Source: Burkholderiaceae bacterium | Lineage (GTDB): Bacteria; Pseudomonadota; Gammaproteobacteria; Burkholderiales; Burkholderiaceae_C | Direction: 5' to 3' | DNA: 64,000 bases | Assembly: GCA_014879655.1 (NCBI GenBank) | Contig: JACSRS010000096.1 | Coordinates: 25,473 to 89,472 of the forward strand | In this document: piece after piece, positions 7,604-15,773 of the stretch | Layout: each line of letters begins with the position of its first letter | How positions within the stretch are numbered: the first letter of the stretch is position 1 | Translations under genes and position numbers: made by a program | Notes under the pieces: generated by a model | Told to the model about the DNA's origin: nothing | What the model saw: the letters and a program-made list of their open reading frames with translations, nothing else | Database searches by the model: none

Positions 7604-7662
7604 GAGGGGGGTCCGTCGCCGGGGACCCGATCCTGCGTGCGCCCTGATTGGCGCGGCGGGCC

Positions 7663-8151
7663 TTATTTCAGCGTGACCTCGACCCGGCGCGCCTCAGCCG
7701 GTGAACCGCCGGCCTGCGTGTTTTCGGGGCGGCTCATTTCGATCTTGTCTTCGGTTACGCCCAGCAGCAGCAGCGATGCACGCACGGCCATGGCCCGCTG
7801 CTTGGCCAGTTCGGCATTCAGCGCCGGGTCACCAGAGGCGTCATGGAAGCCGCTGATCACCGCCATCTTGCCGCCTGAAACGGCGGTCACGACTTCGCCC
7901 AGTGCCTGCGGAGCGCCTTCGGCCAGATCGGCCTTGCCGCTGGCAAAGTAGAAAACCACCATGCCTTCGCCAACCCGGATGCGCGGCGCATCGACGTCCA
8001 CCTCAACCACCACCGCCGTTGGCGCCTGCACGGCACGGGCCCGGTTGCCCTGATAGATGCTGACGCCGATCACCAGCGACACCACCAGCGCAATCACGCC
8101 AAAAACCACACCCAGCACCAGCCCCTGGCTGTCATCGTCCGAAGAAAACAT
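7663..8151 (-). CDS. OmpA-family protein with N-terminal membrane anchor
   Basis: This 162-residue protein has one transmembrane helix near the start (LVLGVVFGVIALVVSLVIGV, about 11-30). A C-terminal OmpA/MotB-type peptidoglycan-binding domain follows (FYFASGKADLAEGAPQALGE, then SGFHDASGDPALNAELAKQR with AMAVRASLLLLGV). The anchor would keep it in the inner membrane facing the periplasm, with contact to the cell wall. It is a single-gene unit with its own terminator. No specific partner is visible. Confidence 0.8.
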   Translation of the reverse strand: MFSSDDDSQGLVLGVVFGVIALVVSLVIGVSIYQGNRARAVQAPTAVVVEVDVDAPRIRVGEGMVVFYFASGKADLAEGAPQALGEVVTAVSGGKMAVISGFHDASGDPALNAELAKQRAMAVRASLLLLGVTEDKIEMSRPENTQAGGSPAEARRVEVTLK

Positions 8152-8192
8152 CTCACACTCCCAGAAAAGATGAGGGATTGTAAAGTGTGGGC

Positions 8193-8822
8193 ATGTCCGC
8201 CCCCGACGACCGCTCGCCCTTTGCCCGCTGGACGGTGCGCGACCCGGCGCCGCTGCTGGAGCGGGTGCGCGGCCAATGGCAGGGCCTGCGCGAGCGCGGC
8301 GACACCCACGCCGATCTGTGGGTGTTCGGCTACGCCTCGCTGATCTGGCGCCCCGACTTCGACCATACCGAGCGGCACATCACCCGCGTGCACGGCTGGC
8401 ACCGGGCGCTGAAGATGTGGAGCCGCATCAACCGCGGCACCCCTGAAGTGCCCGGGCTGGTCTTTGCCCTGCTGCCCGGCGGCAGCTGCCAGGGCATGGT
8501 GTTCCGGGTGCCGCACCGCGATGCCGAAGAGGTACTGGCAGCGCTTTGGGCACGCGAGATGCCCACCGGTGTGTACGACCCGCGCTGGTTGCCCTGCGCC
8601 ACGCCGCATGGCGCCGTGCAGGCGCTGACCTTTACACTGTCCCGGCGCAGCCCCAACTACACGGGCCAATTGAGCCCGCAGCAGTTGCAACAGATTTTTT
8701 CGCAGGCCCGCGGGCGCTACGGCACGACGCGCGACTATGCCCGCCAGACGCTGGAAGCGCTGCGCCAGCAGGGCATTGACGACCGCGCGCTAGCGCGCCT
8801 GCTGGCCCAGACCCATCCCTGA
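8193..8822 (+). CDS. Gamma-glutamylcyclotransferase, ChaC family
   Basis: ChaC enzymes degrade glutathione to 5-oxoproline and Cys-Gly in the cytosol. The 209 residues carry the family signature [15 protein letters not shown] (about 46-60), [19 protein letters not shown] and a C-terminal [16 protein letters not shown]. The proposed start is the ATG at 8193 rather than the GTG two codons earlier. It is followed 35 bases later by pdxH on the same strand. Confidence 0.85.
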   Translation: MSAPDDRSPFARWTVRDPAPLLERVRGQWQGLRERGDTHADLWVFGYASLIWRPDFDHTERHITRVHGWHRALKMWSRINRGTPEVPGLVFALLPGGSCQGMVFRVPHRDAEEVLAALWAREMPTGVYDPRWLPCATPHGAVQALTFTLSRRSPNYTGQLSPQQLQQIFSQARGRYGTTRDYARQTLEALRQQGIDDRALARLLAQTHP

Positions 8823-8857
8823 GGCCGCACCCGATCTCCCAACTTTCAACCCAGACC

Positions 8858-9490
8858 ATGAACATCGCCGACCTGCGCAAGAGCTACGAAAAAGCCGAGC
8901 TGAACGAACACGCCTCGCATGCCGACCCCCTGAAACAGTTTGACCAGTGGTTGCAGGAAGCGATCAAGGGCGAAGTCCCCGAACCCAACGCCATGACGCT
9001 GGCCACGGTGGCCAGCAACCTGCGCCCCAGCACGCGCGTGGTGCTGGTCAAGGGCTACGACGAGCGCGGCATCGTCTGGTACACCAATTACGACAGCCAG
9101 AAGGGGCAGGAACTGGCCGGCAACCCCTGGGCCGCGCTGCAGTTTCACTGGGTGGAACTGGAGCGGGTGGTTCGCATCGAGGGGCTGGTAGAAAAGATCA
9201 GCGATGCCGAGAGTGACGCCTACTTTCACAGCCGGCCGCTCGATTCCCGCATCGGCGCCTGGGCCAGCCCGCAAAGCCAGGTGATCGACGACCGCACCGT
9301 GCTGGTGACCGCCGCCGCGCGCTACGCCGCCAAATTCCTGCTGCAGCCGCCGCGCCCGCCGCACTGGGGTGGCTACCGCCTCAAGCCCGACACCTGGCAG
9401 TTCTGGCAGGGCCGCAAGAGCCGGCTGCACGACCGGCTGCGCTACCGGCTGGACGGCGGCAACTGGGTGCGCGAGCGCCTCGCCCCCTGA
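8858..9490 (+). CDS. pdxH: Pyridoxamine/pyridoxine 5'-phosphate oxidase
   Basis: This FMN enzyme makes pyridoxal 5'-phosphate, the last step of the vitamin B6 pathway and of salvage. The 210 residues match PdxH throughout: [14 protein letters not shown] at the start, [29 protein letters not shown] (FMN-binding region), [22 protein letters not shown] and the conserved end [14 protein letters not shown] with WVRERLAP. Confidence 0.97.
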   Translation: MNIADLRKSYEKAELNEHASHADPLKQFDQWLQEAIKGEVPEPNAMTLATVASNLRPSTRVVLVKGYDERGIVWYTNYDSQKGQELAGNPWAALQFHWVELERVVRIEGLVEKISDAESDAYFHSRPLDSRIGAWASPQSQVIDDRTVLVTAAARYAAKFLLQPPRPPHWGGYRLKPDTWQFWQGRKSRLHDRLRYRLDGGNWVRERLAP

Positions 9491-9502
9491 TCCGGCGCCC
9501 CG

Positions 9503-10462
9503 TCAGGGTGGCAGTTTCGGCACCAGCGCCAGCACCAGCGATACGCTGACCAGCGCCATCGCGGTCGAGACCGCCAGCGTTGCCGTCACCAGGTCTTCCG
9601 CCTTGCGGTAGCGGTGGGCAAACAGGAACACGTTGGCGCCCACCGGCAAGGCTGCCGCCATCACCATCACCGCCAGTTGCACGCCGCGCAGGCCGAACAG
9701 CCAGCCAGCCGCGAGCATCAGCACCGGGTGCACGAAGGTCTTGATGGCCGAAATGACCAGCGCGCCCTTGAGCTGCATGCCGATGGCCGTGTGCGCCAGC
9801 GTCACGCCCACCAGCACCAGCGCCACCGGCCCGAAGGCATCGCCCAGCAGTTTCAGCGGGCGGTCGATTTCGGCCGGCAGGCCCCAACCCGTCTGTGCGT
9901 ACAGCAGCCCGGCAATGATGGGCAAGGGAATCGGGTGGACGATGGCGTTCTTCATCGCCGTGCCGACGATCAACAGCAGATGGCGCCGCTCGCCCTGCCC
10001 GGCCTGCGACTGCTCGTGGGCCACCAGAAGTTCCAGCACCACTGTGGCAAAGGTCAGCACCACCAGCGCGTGCATCGATACCAGCGCGAACAGCTGCACC
10101 AGACCGGCTTCGCCGTAGGCCAGCCCGACCAGCGGCACGCCGATCATCAGCATGTTGCTGAAGATCGCGCCCAGCGCGATCACCGCCGACCGGCTGTGCC
10201 AGCCCTGCAGCGCCAGCACGATCAGAAACAGCGCAATCGCCACCGCGTAGTACAGCGCCACCGAACCGAAGTTCAGCCGCTCGATGTGCACCGAGCTCAT
10301 GGTGCGAAACAGCAGCGCCTGCGCCAGCACTAGAAACACCAGATTGGAAAGGTCGCGCACGCCCTCGCCGCGGATCAGTTTGGCCTTGCCGGCCACAAAG
10401 CCGATGCCGATGAGCAGGCCCACCGGCAGCAGCGCAGAAAGAACGGGGTTGTCGAGCGTCAT
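9503..10462 (-). CDS. AEC-family (auxin-efflux-carrier-like) transporter
   Basis: This is a 319-residue inner-membrane carrier with about ten hydrophobic segments in two halves, the pattern of the AEC family. Bacterial members export or import organic acids such as malate. The start MTLDNPVLSALLPVGLLIGI at 10462 is preferred over an upstream ATG at 10513 because it begins directly before helix 1. The gene converges with pdxH and diverges from the sulfatase-like lipoprotein. The substrate cannot be deduced. Confidence 0.8.
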   Translation of the reverse strand: MTLDNPVLSALLPVGLLIGIGFVAGKAKLIRGEGVRDLSNLVFLVLAQALLFRTMSSVHIERLNFGSVALYYAVAIALFLIVLALQGWHSRSAVIALGAIFSNMLMIGVPLVGLAYGEAGLVQLFALVSMHALVVLTFATVVLELLVAHEQSQAGQGERRHLLLIVGTAMKNAIVHPIPLPIIAGLLYAQTGWGLPAEIDRPLKLLGDAFGPVALVLVGVTLAHTAIGMQLKGALVISAIKTFVHPVLMLAAGWLFGLRGVQLAVMVMAAALPVGANVFLFAHRYRKAEDLVTATLAVSTAMALVSVSLVLALVPKLPP

Positions 10463-10550
10463 CGGAGCGGCTATTATCGACCGCATGGGCCACCGGGCGC
10501 TCGCGCCCGTCAACCATCAGCCAACCCTTCCCCATTCCCGGCCACCTGCC

Positions 10551-12575
10551 ATGTCCAGCCATTCATTCGCGAAGCTGACCACCGCCCCGCCGGCTCGCGC
10601 GCTGCGCCGGTTGCCCGCCCCACTGTGCACGACCCTGCTCGCCAGCTTCATCGCGCTGTCCGGCTGCGGCAAGGCAGACGGCGTGGGCGGTGCGACGGGC
10701 GACGCCAGTGCAGCCACCGTGGCCGCCAACGCCGAAGCGGCCAAGGCCTTCAACCTCGCTGACCCGCAGGGCATGGAAGACGCACGACGCGGCTTCATCG
10801 CCCGGCCCACCGGGCAGATCAGGGGCGCGGACGGTACGATGCTGATCGACTTCGAAGCGTTCAGGTTCGTCGAAGGCCCGGCACCGCCCACCGTCAACCC
10901 GCTGCTGTGGCGCCACGCCACGTTGAACGCGCAGATCGGCCTGTTCAAGGTAACCGACGGCATCTACCAGCTGCGCGGCTTCGATCTGGCGAACATGACA
11001 CTGATCCGGGGCCAGACCGGCTGGATCGTCGTGGACCCGCTGACCGCACGCGAGACCTCGGCGGCCGCGCTGGCCTTCGCGCGCCAGCACCTGGGCGACA
11101 AGCCGGTGAGCGCCGTGATCTTCACCCACAGTCACATCGACCATTTCGGTGGCGCGCAGGGCGTGGCCACGACGCAGGAGGTGGCAGCGCGCAAGATTCC
11201 GGTGGTGGCGCCGGTCGGTTTCATCGAAGAGGCCACCAGTGAGAACGTGATGGCCGGCCCCGCCATGGGGCGCCGCTCGATCTACCAGTTCGGCCGCGAC
11301 CTGCCCCGCGACGCCCGGGGCCTGGTGGACACAGGCCTGGGAAAGAACCTGGCCTATGGCAACTTCGGCATTCTGGTGCCCAACCAGCTCATCACCGAAC
11401 CGGCACAGGCGCTGACGCTGGACGGCGTGCACTTCATCTTTCACAACGTACCGGGCGCCGAGGCGCCGGCCGAACTGACGTTTTCGCTGCCCGACCTGAA
11501 GGCCTATGGCGGAGCCGAGAACATGTCGCAGACCCTGCACAACCTGCTGCCTGTGCGTGGCGCCAAGGTGCGCGACGCGCTGCGCTGGTCCGAGTACCTG
11601 GAGCAGGCGCTGGAACAGGTAAAAGGCGCCGAGGTCTACTTCGGCCAGCACAACTGGCCCGTCTGGGGCCAGGCGCGCATCAGAGAGTTCGTGAAGATGC
11701 AGCGCGACGTCTACAAGTACATGCACGACCAAACCGTTCGCCTGATGAACGCCGGGCTGACGCCGCGCGAGATCGCCGAGCGCATCCGGCTGCCCGCATC
11801 GCTTGCAGCCTACCCGGCCGTGCGCGGCTACTACGGCGACCTGCGCCACAACGTGAAAGCCGTCTACCAGTTCTACATGGGCGCCTACGACGGCAACCCC
11901 GCCAACCTGAACCCGTTGCCGCCGGTGGAATCGGCCAGGCGCTATCTGGAGCTGGCCGGGGGCGCCGACAAGGCCCTCGCCGCCGCGCAGGCCGCGTTCG
12001 ACAAGGGCGACTACCGCTGGGCTGCCGAACTGCTGAACCACGTGGTCTTTGGCGCCCCGGACAGCAAGGCTGCCCGCGAACTGCTGGCGCGCACCTACGA
12101 GCAGATGGGTTACCAGTCTGAAGCTGCCAGCTGGCGCAACAGCTACCTGACGGCCGCCGCCGAACTGCGCAACGGGCCGCCCAAAAAGGGCATTGACCGT
12201 GCCGGCGCGATCGAGCTGCTGAAGGAAACACCGATCGAGCGCTTTCTGGAGGCGATGGCTGCCGGCCTGGACGGCCCCGCCGCCGAAGGCAAGAACCTGA
12301 AAATCAACCTGGTGCTGAGCGACTTGGGCGCGTCGTATGTGCTGTGGATTGAAAACGCGGTTCTGCACTTCAGAAAGGCCCCACCGGCGGCCGATGCCCA
12401 TGCCACGCTGACACTGACCCAGCCGATCTTCATCAAGATGGTGGCCGGCACCGCCGGCGTGAAGGACACACTGCTGAGCGACGACCTGAAGGTGGATGGC
12501 AGCAGCATCGATCTGGTGCGCTTCTTCTCGCTGATCGACAAGGCGCCAGGCACCTTTGCCATCGTGACACGCTGA
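10551..12575 (+). CDS. Alkyl sulfatase (SdsA-like) metallo-beta-lactamase lipoprotein
   Basis: This 674-residue enzyme has the SdsA1 layout: a zinc beta-lactamase domain (about 120-370) with THSHIDHFGG as the metal motif and GAEAPAE/FGQHNWP downstream, an alkyl-sulfatase dimerisation domain with TPR-like helices (about 430-545), and a C-terminal SCP2-like domain that binds alkyl chains. Such enzymes hydrolyse primary alkyl sulfates. A lipobox ALSGC ends at Cys39, so this copy should be an anchored lipoprotein. The ATG at 10551 is chosen because the upstream frame is shadow coding from the divergent carrier gene. Confidence 0.87.
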   Translation: MSSHSFAKLTTAPPARALRRLPAPLCTTLLASFIALSGCGKADGVGGATGDASAATVAANAEAAKAFNLADPQGMEDARRGFIARPTGQIRGADGTMLIDFEAFRFVEGPAPPTVNPLLWRHATLNAQIGLFKVTDGIYQLRGFDLANMTLIRGQTGWIVVDPLTARETSAAALAFARQHLGDKPVSAVIFTHSHIDHFGGAQGVATTQEVAARKIPVVAPVGFIEEATSENVMAGPAMGRRSIYQFGRDLPRDARGLVDTGLGKNLAYGNFGILVPNQLITEPAQALTLDGVHFIFHNVPGAEAPAELTFSLPDLKAYGGAENMSQTLHNLLPVRGAKVRDALRWSEYLEQALEQVKGAEVYFGQHNWPVWGQARIREFVKMQRDVYKYMHDQTVRLMNAGLTPREIAERIRLPASLAAYPAVRGYYGDLRHNVKAVYQFYMGAYDGNPANLNPLPPVESARRYLELAGGADKALAAAQAAFDKGDYRWAAELLNHVVFGAPDSKAARELLARTYEQMGYQSEAASWRNSYLTAAAELRNGPPKKGIDRAGAIELLKETPIERFLEAMAAGLDGPAAEGKNLKINLVLSDLGASYVLWIENAVLHFRKAPPAADAHATLTLTQPIFIKMVAGTAGVKDTLLSDDLKVDGSSIDLVRFFSLIDKAPGTFAIVTR

Positions 12576-12607
12576 GCGCGGCGGCTCCCGGCGGCTCCCG
12601 GCGGCTG

Positions 12608-13129
12608 TCAGCCGACCTGGGTGGGCGTCGTCCAGCCGGTTGCGCGCAATTTGCCCCAGACGTGCACCAGCAAGCCGTCGCAGGCATCTTCCACCAGATC
12701 GAGCGTGCGCTCGAAACCGGCCGGGCCGCCGCTGTACGGATCGGCCACAACCTCGGCGCGGTGCTTGCGGCAGAACTCGGTCAGGCGCCGCACCTTGGGC
12801 AGGTACCGATCATCCGGGCACAGCGCCCGCGTCAACGCAAAGTTGTCCCAGTCCATCGCCAGCAGCAGCGTGCTGCGTTCAAAGTCGGCGTCTTCCAGCG
12901 CCCGCGCCCGCAGGTCCGACAGGTCATAGCCGCGCCGCGCCGCCGCGTGCTGGCTGCGCGGGTCGGGCGGCGCGCCGACGTGGTAGTCGTGCGTGCCGAC
13001 CGAATCGACCCGCACCTGCTGCGCCAGCCCGGCGTCGCGCACCATCTGCCGGAACACACCGTGCGCGGTCGGGCTGCGGCAGATGTTGCCCATGCAGACG
13101 AAGGTGATGAGCAGGGGTGGCTGGGCCAT
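12608..13129 (-). CDS. Low-molecular-weight phosphotyrosine protein phosphatase
   Basis: This 173-residue cytosolic phosphatase carries the P-loop CMGNICRS (Cys12-x5-Arg18-Ser) near the N-terminus and the catalytic Asp in DPYSGG near 139. Family members act on tyrosine phosphate or low-molecular-weight phosphoesters. No tyrosine kinase or exopolysaccharide cluster is next to it, so a general role is likely. Two and a half copies of the 10-mer GCGGCTCCCG fill the gap at 12581-12606 before its stop. Confidence 0.9.
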   Translation of the reverse strand: MAQPPLLITFVCMGNICRSPTAHGVFRQMVRDAGLAQQVRVDSVGTHDYHVGAPPDPRSQHAAARRGYDLSDLRARALEDADFERSTLLLAMDWDNFALTRALCPDDRYLPKVRRLTEFCRKHRAEVVADPYSGGPAGFERTLDLVEDACDGLLVHVWGKLRATGWTTPTQVG

Positions 13130-13139
13130 CGTCAGATCC

Positions 13140-13805
13140 TCATGCGCTGGCGGTCTCTGCAGCGATCTGCCGCAGCGCCTGCTCGAACACCGCCGCCGGC
13201 TGGCCGCCGGAAATCAGGTGCTTGTTGTTGATGATGACGGCGGGCACCGAATGGATGCCGGCGCGCAGGTACAGCTGCTCGCGCTCGCGCACCTCGGCGG
13301 CGAATTCGTCGCTGGCCAGAATGGCGCGGGCGCGGGCCTCGTCCAGACCGGCTTCCTTCACCGCCGCCAGCAGCACGTCCGCCGACTCCGGGCTTTCGCC
13401 CCGGCCCTGATAGGCCGCCAACAGCGCTTTTTTCAGCGCCACCTGCGCACCCGGCGCACCCTCTTCGGCGGCCCAGTGCAGCAGCCGGTGCGCGTTAAAG
13501 GTGTTGTAGACACGGCCGCGACCGGCCGGGTTGAAGCTGAAGCCCACCTCGGCGCCGCGCTGGCGGATGGTTTCGCGGATCTGCTTTTGCTGCTCGGGCG
13601 TGGAGCCGTATTTTTCGGTCAGGTGCTCGGTAATGTCCTGCCCGCCGGGCGGCATCTGCGGGTTCAGCTCGAAGGGCTGGAACTGCAGCGTGGCTTTCAC
13701 GGTATCGCCGGTGGCGGCCAGCGCCTGTTCCAGCGCGCCCAGGCCAACCGCGCACCAGGGACAGGCGATGTCGGAAACGAAGTCGATTTTCAGTTCAGTG
13801 GTCAT
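13140..13805 (-). CDS. DsbA-family (FrnE-like) thiol oxidoreductase
   Basis: This 221-residue protein has a thioredoxin fold with the active site CPWC near residues 15-18 (IDFVSDIACPWCAVG) and a long helical insert. It ends in the cis-Pro segment SVPAVIINNKHLISGGQP. It has no signal peptide, so it acts in the cytosol, as FrnE-type polyketide or stress oxidoreductases do. The ATG at 13805 is preferred over 13856 because the family begins at this point. The phosphatase gene follows ten bases later and is probably co-transcribed. Confidence 0.88.
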   Translation of the reverse strand: MTTELKIDFVSDIACPWCAVGLGALEQALAATGDTVKATLQFQPFELNPQMPPGGQDITEHLTEKYGSTPEQQKQIRETIRQRGAEVGFSFNPAGRGRVYNTFNAHRLLHWAAEEGAPGAQVALKKALLAAYQGRGESPESADVLLAAVKEAGLDEARARAILASDEFAAEVREREQLYLRAGIHSVPAVIINNKHLISGGQPAAVFEQALRQIAAETASA

Positions 13806-13916
13806 GGCTTTCGGACGACCGTCAAAGCGGCCGCTTCGCGTCAGGTAAAAGTCCATTTTCGGCCATCGGGCATTTCCCTGCCGGCATCACCATCATGCCG
13901 ACAAGGACGGCGCCAC

Positions 13917-14327
13917 TCAATCCGGCGGCGCGCGGCGCAGCGCCTTGATGTCCGAGCGCTGGCGCTTGCCCTCCAGCCGGCGCTGTCGGGAACCCCAGGT
14001 GGGCTGGGTGGCGCGGCGCACACGCGGCGCGCGCGCCACGCTGTTGACCACCGCCTGCAGCCGCTCCATGGCGTCGTTGCGGTTGAGCTCCTGGCTGCGG
14101 TACTGCTGCGCCTTGATCACCAGCACGCCGGCGTCGCTGATGCGGGCATCTCGCAGGCTCAAGAGGCGCGCTTTCACGTCATCCGGCAGCGATGAAGCGG
14201 GGATGTCAAAGCGCAAATGCACCGCACTGGACACCTTGTTGACGTTCTGCCCGCCCGCACCCTGGGCACGGATCGCGCTGATTTCGACCTCGCTTTCGGG
14301 AACGCGCAGCAGCGGGCCGACCGTCAT
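13917..14327 (-). CDS. arfB: Alternative ribosome-rescue factor B (peptidyl-tRNA hydrolase)
   Basis: ArfB frees ribosomes stalled at the end of truncated mRNAs. The 136 residues contain the release-factor motif GAGGQNVNKVSSAVHLRFD (GGQ near 24-26) and the basic C-terminal tail RRLEGKRQRSDIKALRR that enters the mRNA channel. Its ATG overlaps the stop of the preceding hydrolase gene (ATGA), so translation is coupled. The same operon holds aroQ upstream. Confidence 0.95.
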   Translation of the reverse strand: MTVGPLLRVPESEVEISAIRAQGAGGQNVNKVSSAVHLRFDIPASSLPDDVKARLLSLRDARISDAGVLVIKAQQYRSQELNRNDAMERLQAVVNSVARAPRVRRATQPTWGSRQRRLEGKRQRSDIKALRRAPPD

Positions 14328-15202
14328 CGCGGCCCCGCCACGCCAGCAAGCGCCGCCAGCAGCGCGGCGTCGAACACTGCCGGCCGCTCGAACTGCACCC
14401 AGTGACCGGCGTCCGGTATCAGCGCCAGGCCCCGAAAGTCCGGCGTCACGGCGGCGTAGGCGGCTTCCAGCTGGCTGATCCAGGCCTTGTACAGCGCGTC
14501 GTGCGCGCCGTAGATCGCATGAACCGGGCAGCGGACGGCGGGCAGCGAACGTGCCAGGATGTCGGTGTGCGCCAGCCGCCGGCGCGGCATGCGGTCGCGC
14601 GCCAGGTTGGCCTTGTGCAGATGCAGCGCCAGCCCGTCGATCAACGCCGGGTCGCGCAGCATCAGCGCCGCCAGGTTGTACCGATGCACCGCGTCCTGCG
14701 CCATCGGGTCGGGCAGATGCCGCCACGCCTTGAGTTCGAACTGGCGCTCGGGCACCACGCCCATCGCCGGCGCGCCGACCAGCACCAATTGCCGCGCCAG
14801 CGGCGGGTGCGCCGCCAGCAACATGCCGGCCGTCATCCCGCCGAATGAAAAACCGACCAGGTCGCAGCGACCCGCCGGGCCCAGCATTGCCCGCAGGCCG
14901 TCGGCCAGCGGCTCGATCATCGCGTCGGCATCGCCGCCGCTGGCCGGGGGTGCGCTGTCGCCGAAACCGGGCAGGTCGGCCGCCCAGACCTCGCGCCCGG
15001 CGGACAGCAGCGCATCGATGTTGCGCACCCAGTGCGTCCAGCTGCCACTGCCGCCGTGAAGCAGCACGACGGGCAAACCCGACTCGCCAATTGCCGCCTC
15101 GCGCGATGGCGTCCATTGGTGCCAGACCATCGCGCCCCGCCCGCACGGTGTCTGTGTGCGCCGGGCTTGCGCCGCCAGCCGCCGGACAATGTCGGCCGGC
15201 AC
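14324..15202 (-). CDS. Alpha/beta-fold hydrolase
   Basis: This 292-residue protein has the alpha/beta hydrolase core. The oxyanion strand is VVLLHGGSGSWTHW (about 45-58), the nucleophile elbow is GFSFGG (Ser near 119), and the catalytic His is in DAGHWVQFERP near the end. No signal peptide is visible. The substrate is not predictable. Its GTG start lies one base after aroQ and its stop overlaps the arfB start, so it is the middle gene of a tight three-gene operon. Confidence 0.82.
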   Translation of the reverse strand: MPADIVRRLAAQARRTQTPCGRGAMVWHQWTPSREAAIGESGLPVVLLHGGSGSWTHWVRNIDALLSAGREVWAADLPGFGDSAPPASGGDADAMIEPLADGLRAMLGPAGRCDLVGFSFGGMTAGMLLAAHPPLARQLVLVGAPAMGVVPERQFELKAWRHLPDPMAQDAVHRYNLAALMLRDPALIDGLALHLHKANLARDRMPRRRLAHTDILARSLPAVRCPVHAIYGAHDALYKAWISQLEAAYAAVTPDFRGLALIPDAGHWVQFERPAVFDAALLAALAGVAGPR

Positions 15203-15203
15203 G

Positions 15204-15659
15204 TCAGCCGGCAGCGGTCATCTGCGCCAGACCGGCAATGGCCAGCGCATAGCCCTGCACGCCAAAACCGCACATCACCGCCCTGGCGGCCGGCGACAGG
15301 AAGCTGTGGTGGCGAAATGCCTCGCGCGCAAAGACGTTGCTGATGTGCAGCTCGATCAGCGTGACGCCGGTGCCCTTGACCGCGTCGTGCAAGGCCACGC
15401 TGGTGTGGGTGTAGGCGCCTGCATTGAAGATGAGGCCTGCCAGCGTGCCGGCAGCCTGCGCGCGACCGGCCTCGTGAATCCAGCCGACCAGCTCGCCCTC
15501 GTGGTTGCTCTGGCGAAAATCGAGTGCCAGGCCGTGCTCGGCGCAGGCCTGCGCACAGAGCTTTTCAACGTCGGCCAGCGTCGCCGAACCGTAGACCGCG
15601 GGTTCGCGCGTACCCAGCAAGTTCAGATTGGGGCCGTTGAGGATCAGGGCAGTTTTCAT
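15204..15659 (-). CDS. aroQ: 3-Dehydroquinate dehydratase, type II
   Basis: This is the third step of the shikimate pathway, forming 3-dehydroshikimate. The 151 residues show the type II signature [16 protein letters not shown] at the start (catalytic Tyr in AVYG), [35 protein letters not shown] and [17 protein letters not shown]. The ATG at 15659 is the family start; the open frame runs further upstream without support. Confidence 0.97.
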   Translation of the reverse strand: MKTALILNGPNLNLLGTREPAVYGSATLADVEKLCAQACAEHGLALDFRQSNHEGELVGWIHEAGRAQAAGTLAGLIFNAGAYTHTSVALHDAVKGTGVTLIELHISNVFAREAFRHHSFLSPAARAVMCGFGVQGYALAIAGLAQMTAAG

Positions 15660-15726
15660 GATGGGTGCGGCAGAGCCGGCCAGACGGGGTCGTTGCGTCA
15701 AGTTTAGAGCCAAACAAAAAGCGCCC

Positions 15727-15757
15727 AAAAAGAAGAAGGGCCCGAAAAGGCCCTTTC
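15727..15757 (-). terminator. Rho-independent terminator of the peptide-binding protein gene
   Basis: On the minus strand the hairpin AAGGGCC-TTTTCG-GGCCCTT is followed by CTTCTTTTT. It lies just beyond the stop of the leftward substrate-binding protein gene. Confidence 0.8.
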
Positions 15758-15773
15758 TGTGAGGCGGAAACGA

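Noticed and set aside
10284..10550. A longer N-terminus for the alkyl sulfatase reaching back to 10284
   Set aside because: This part is the shadow of the divergent carrier gene and would bury the lipoprotein signal.
12581..12606. Tandem 10-mer GCGGCTCCCG
   Set aside because: It has only two and a half units, is likely slippage in a GC-rich gap, and has no visible function.
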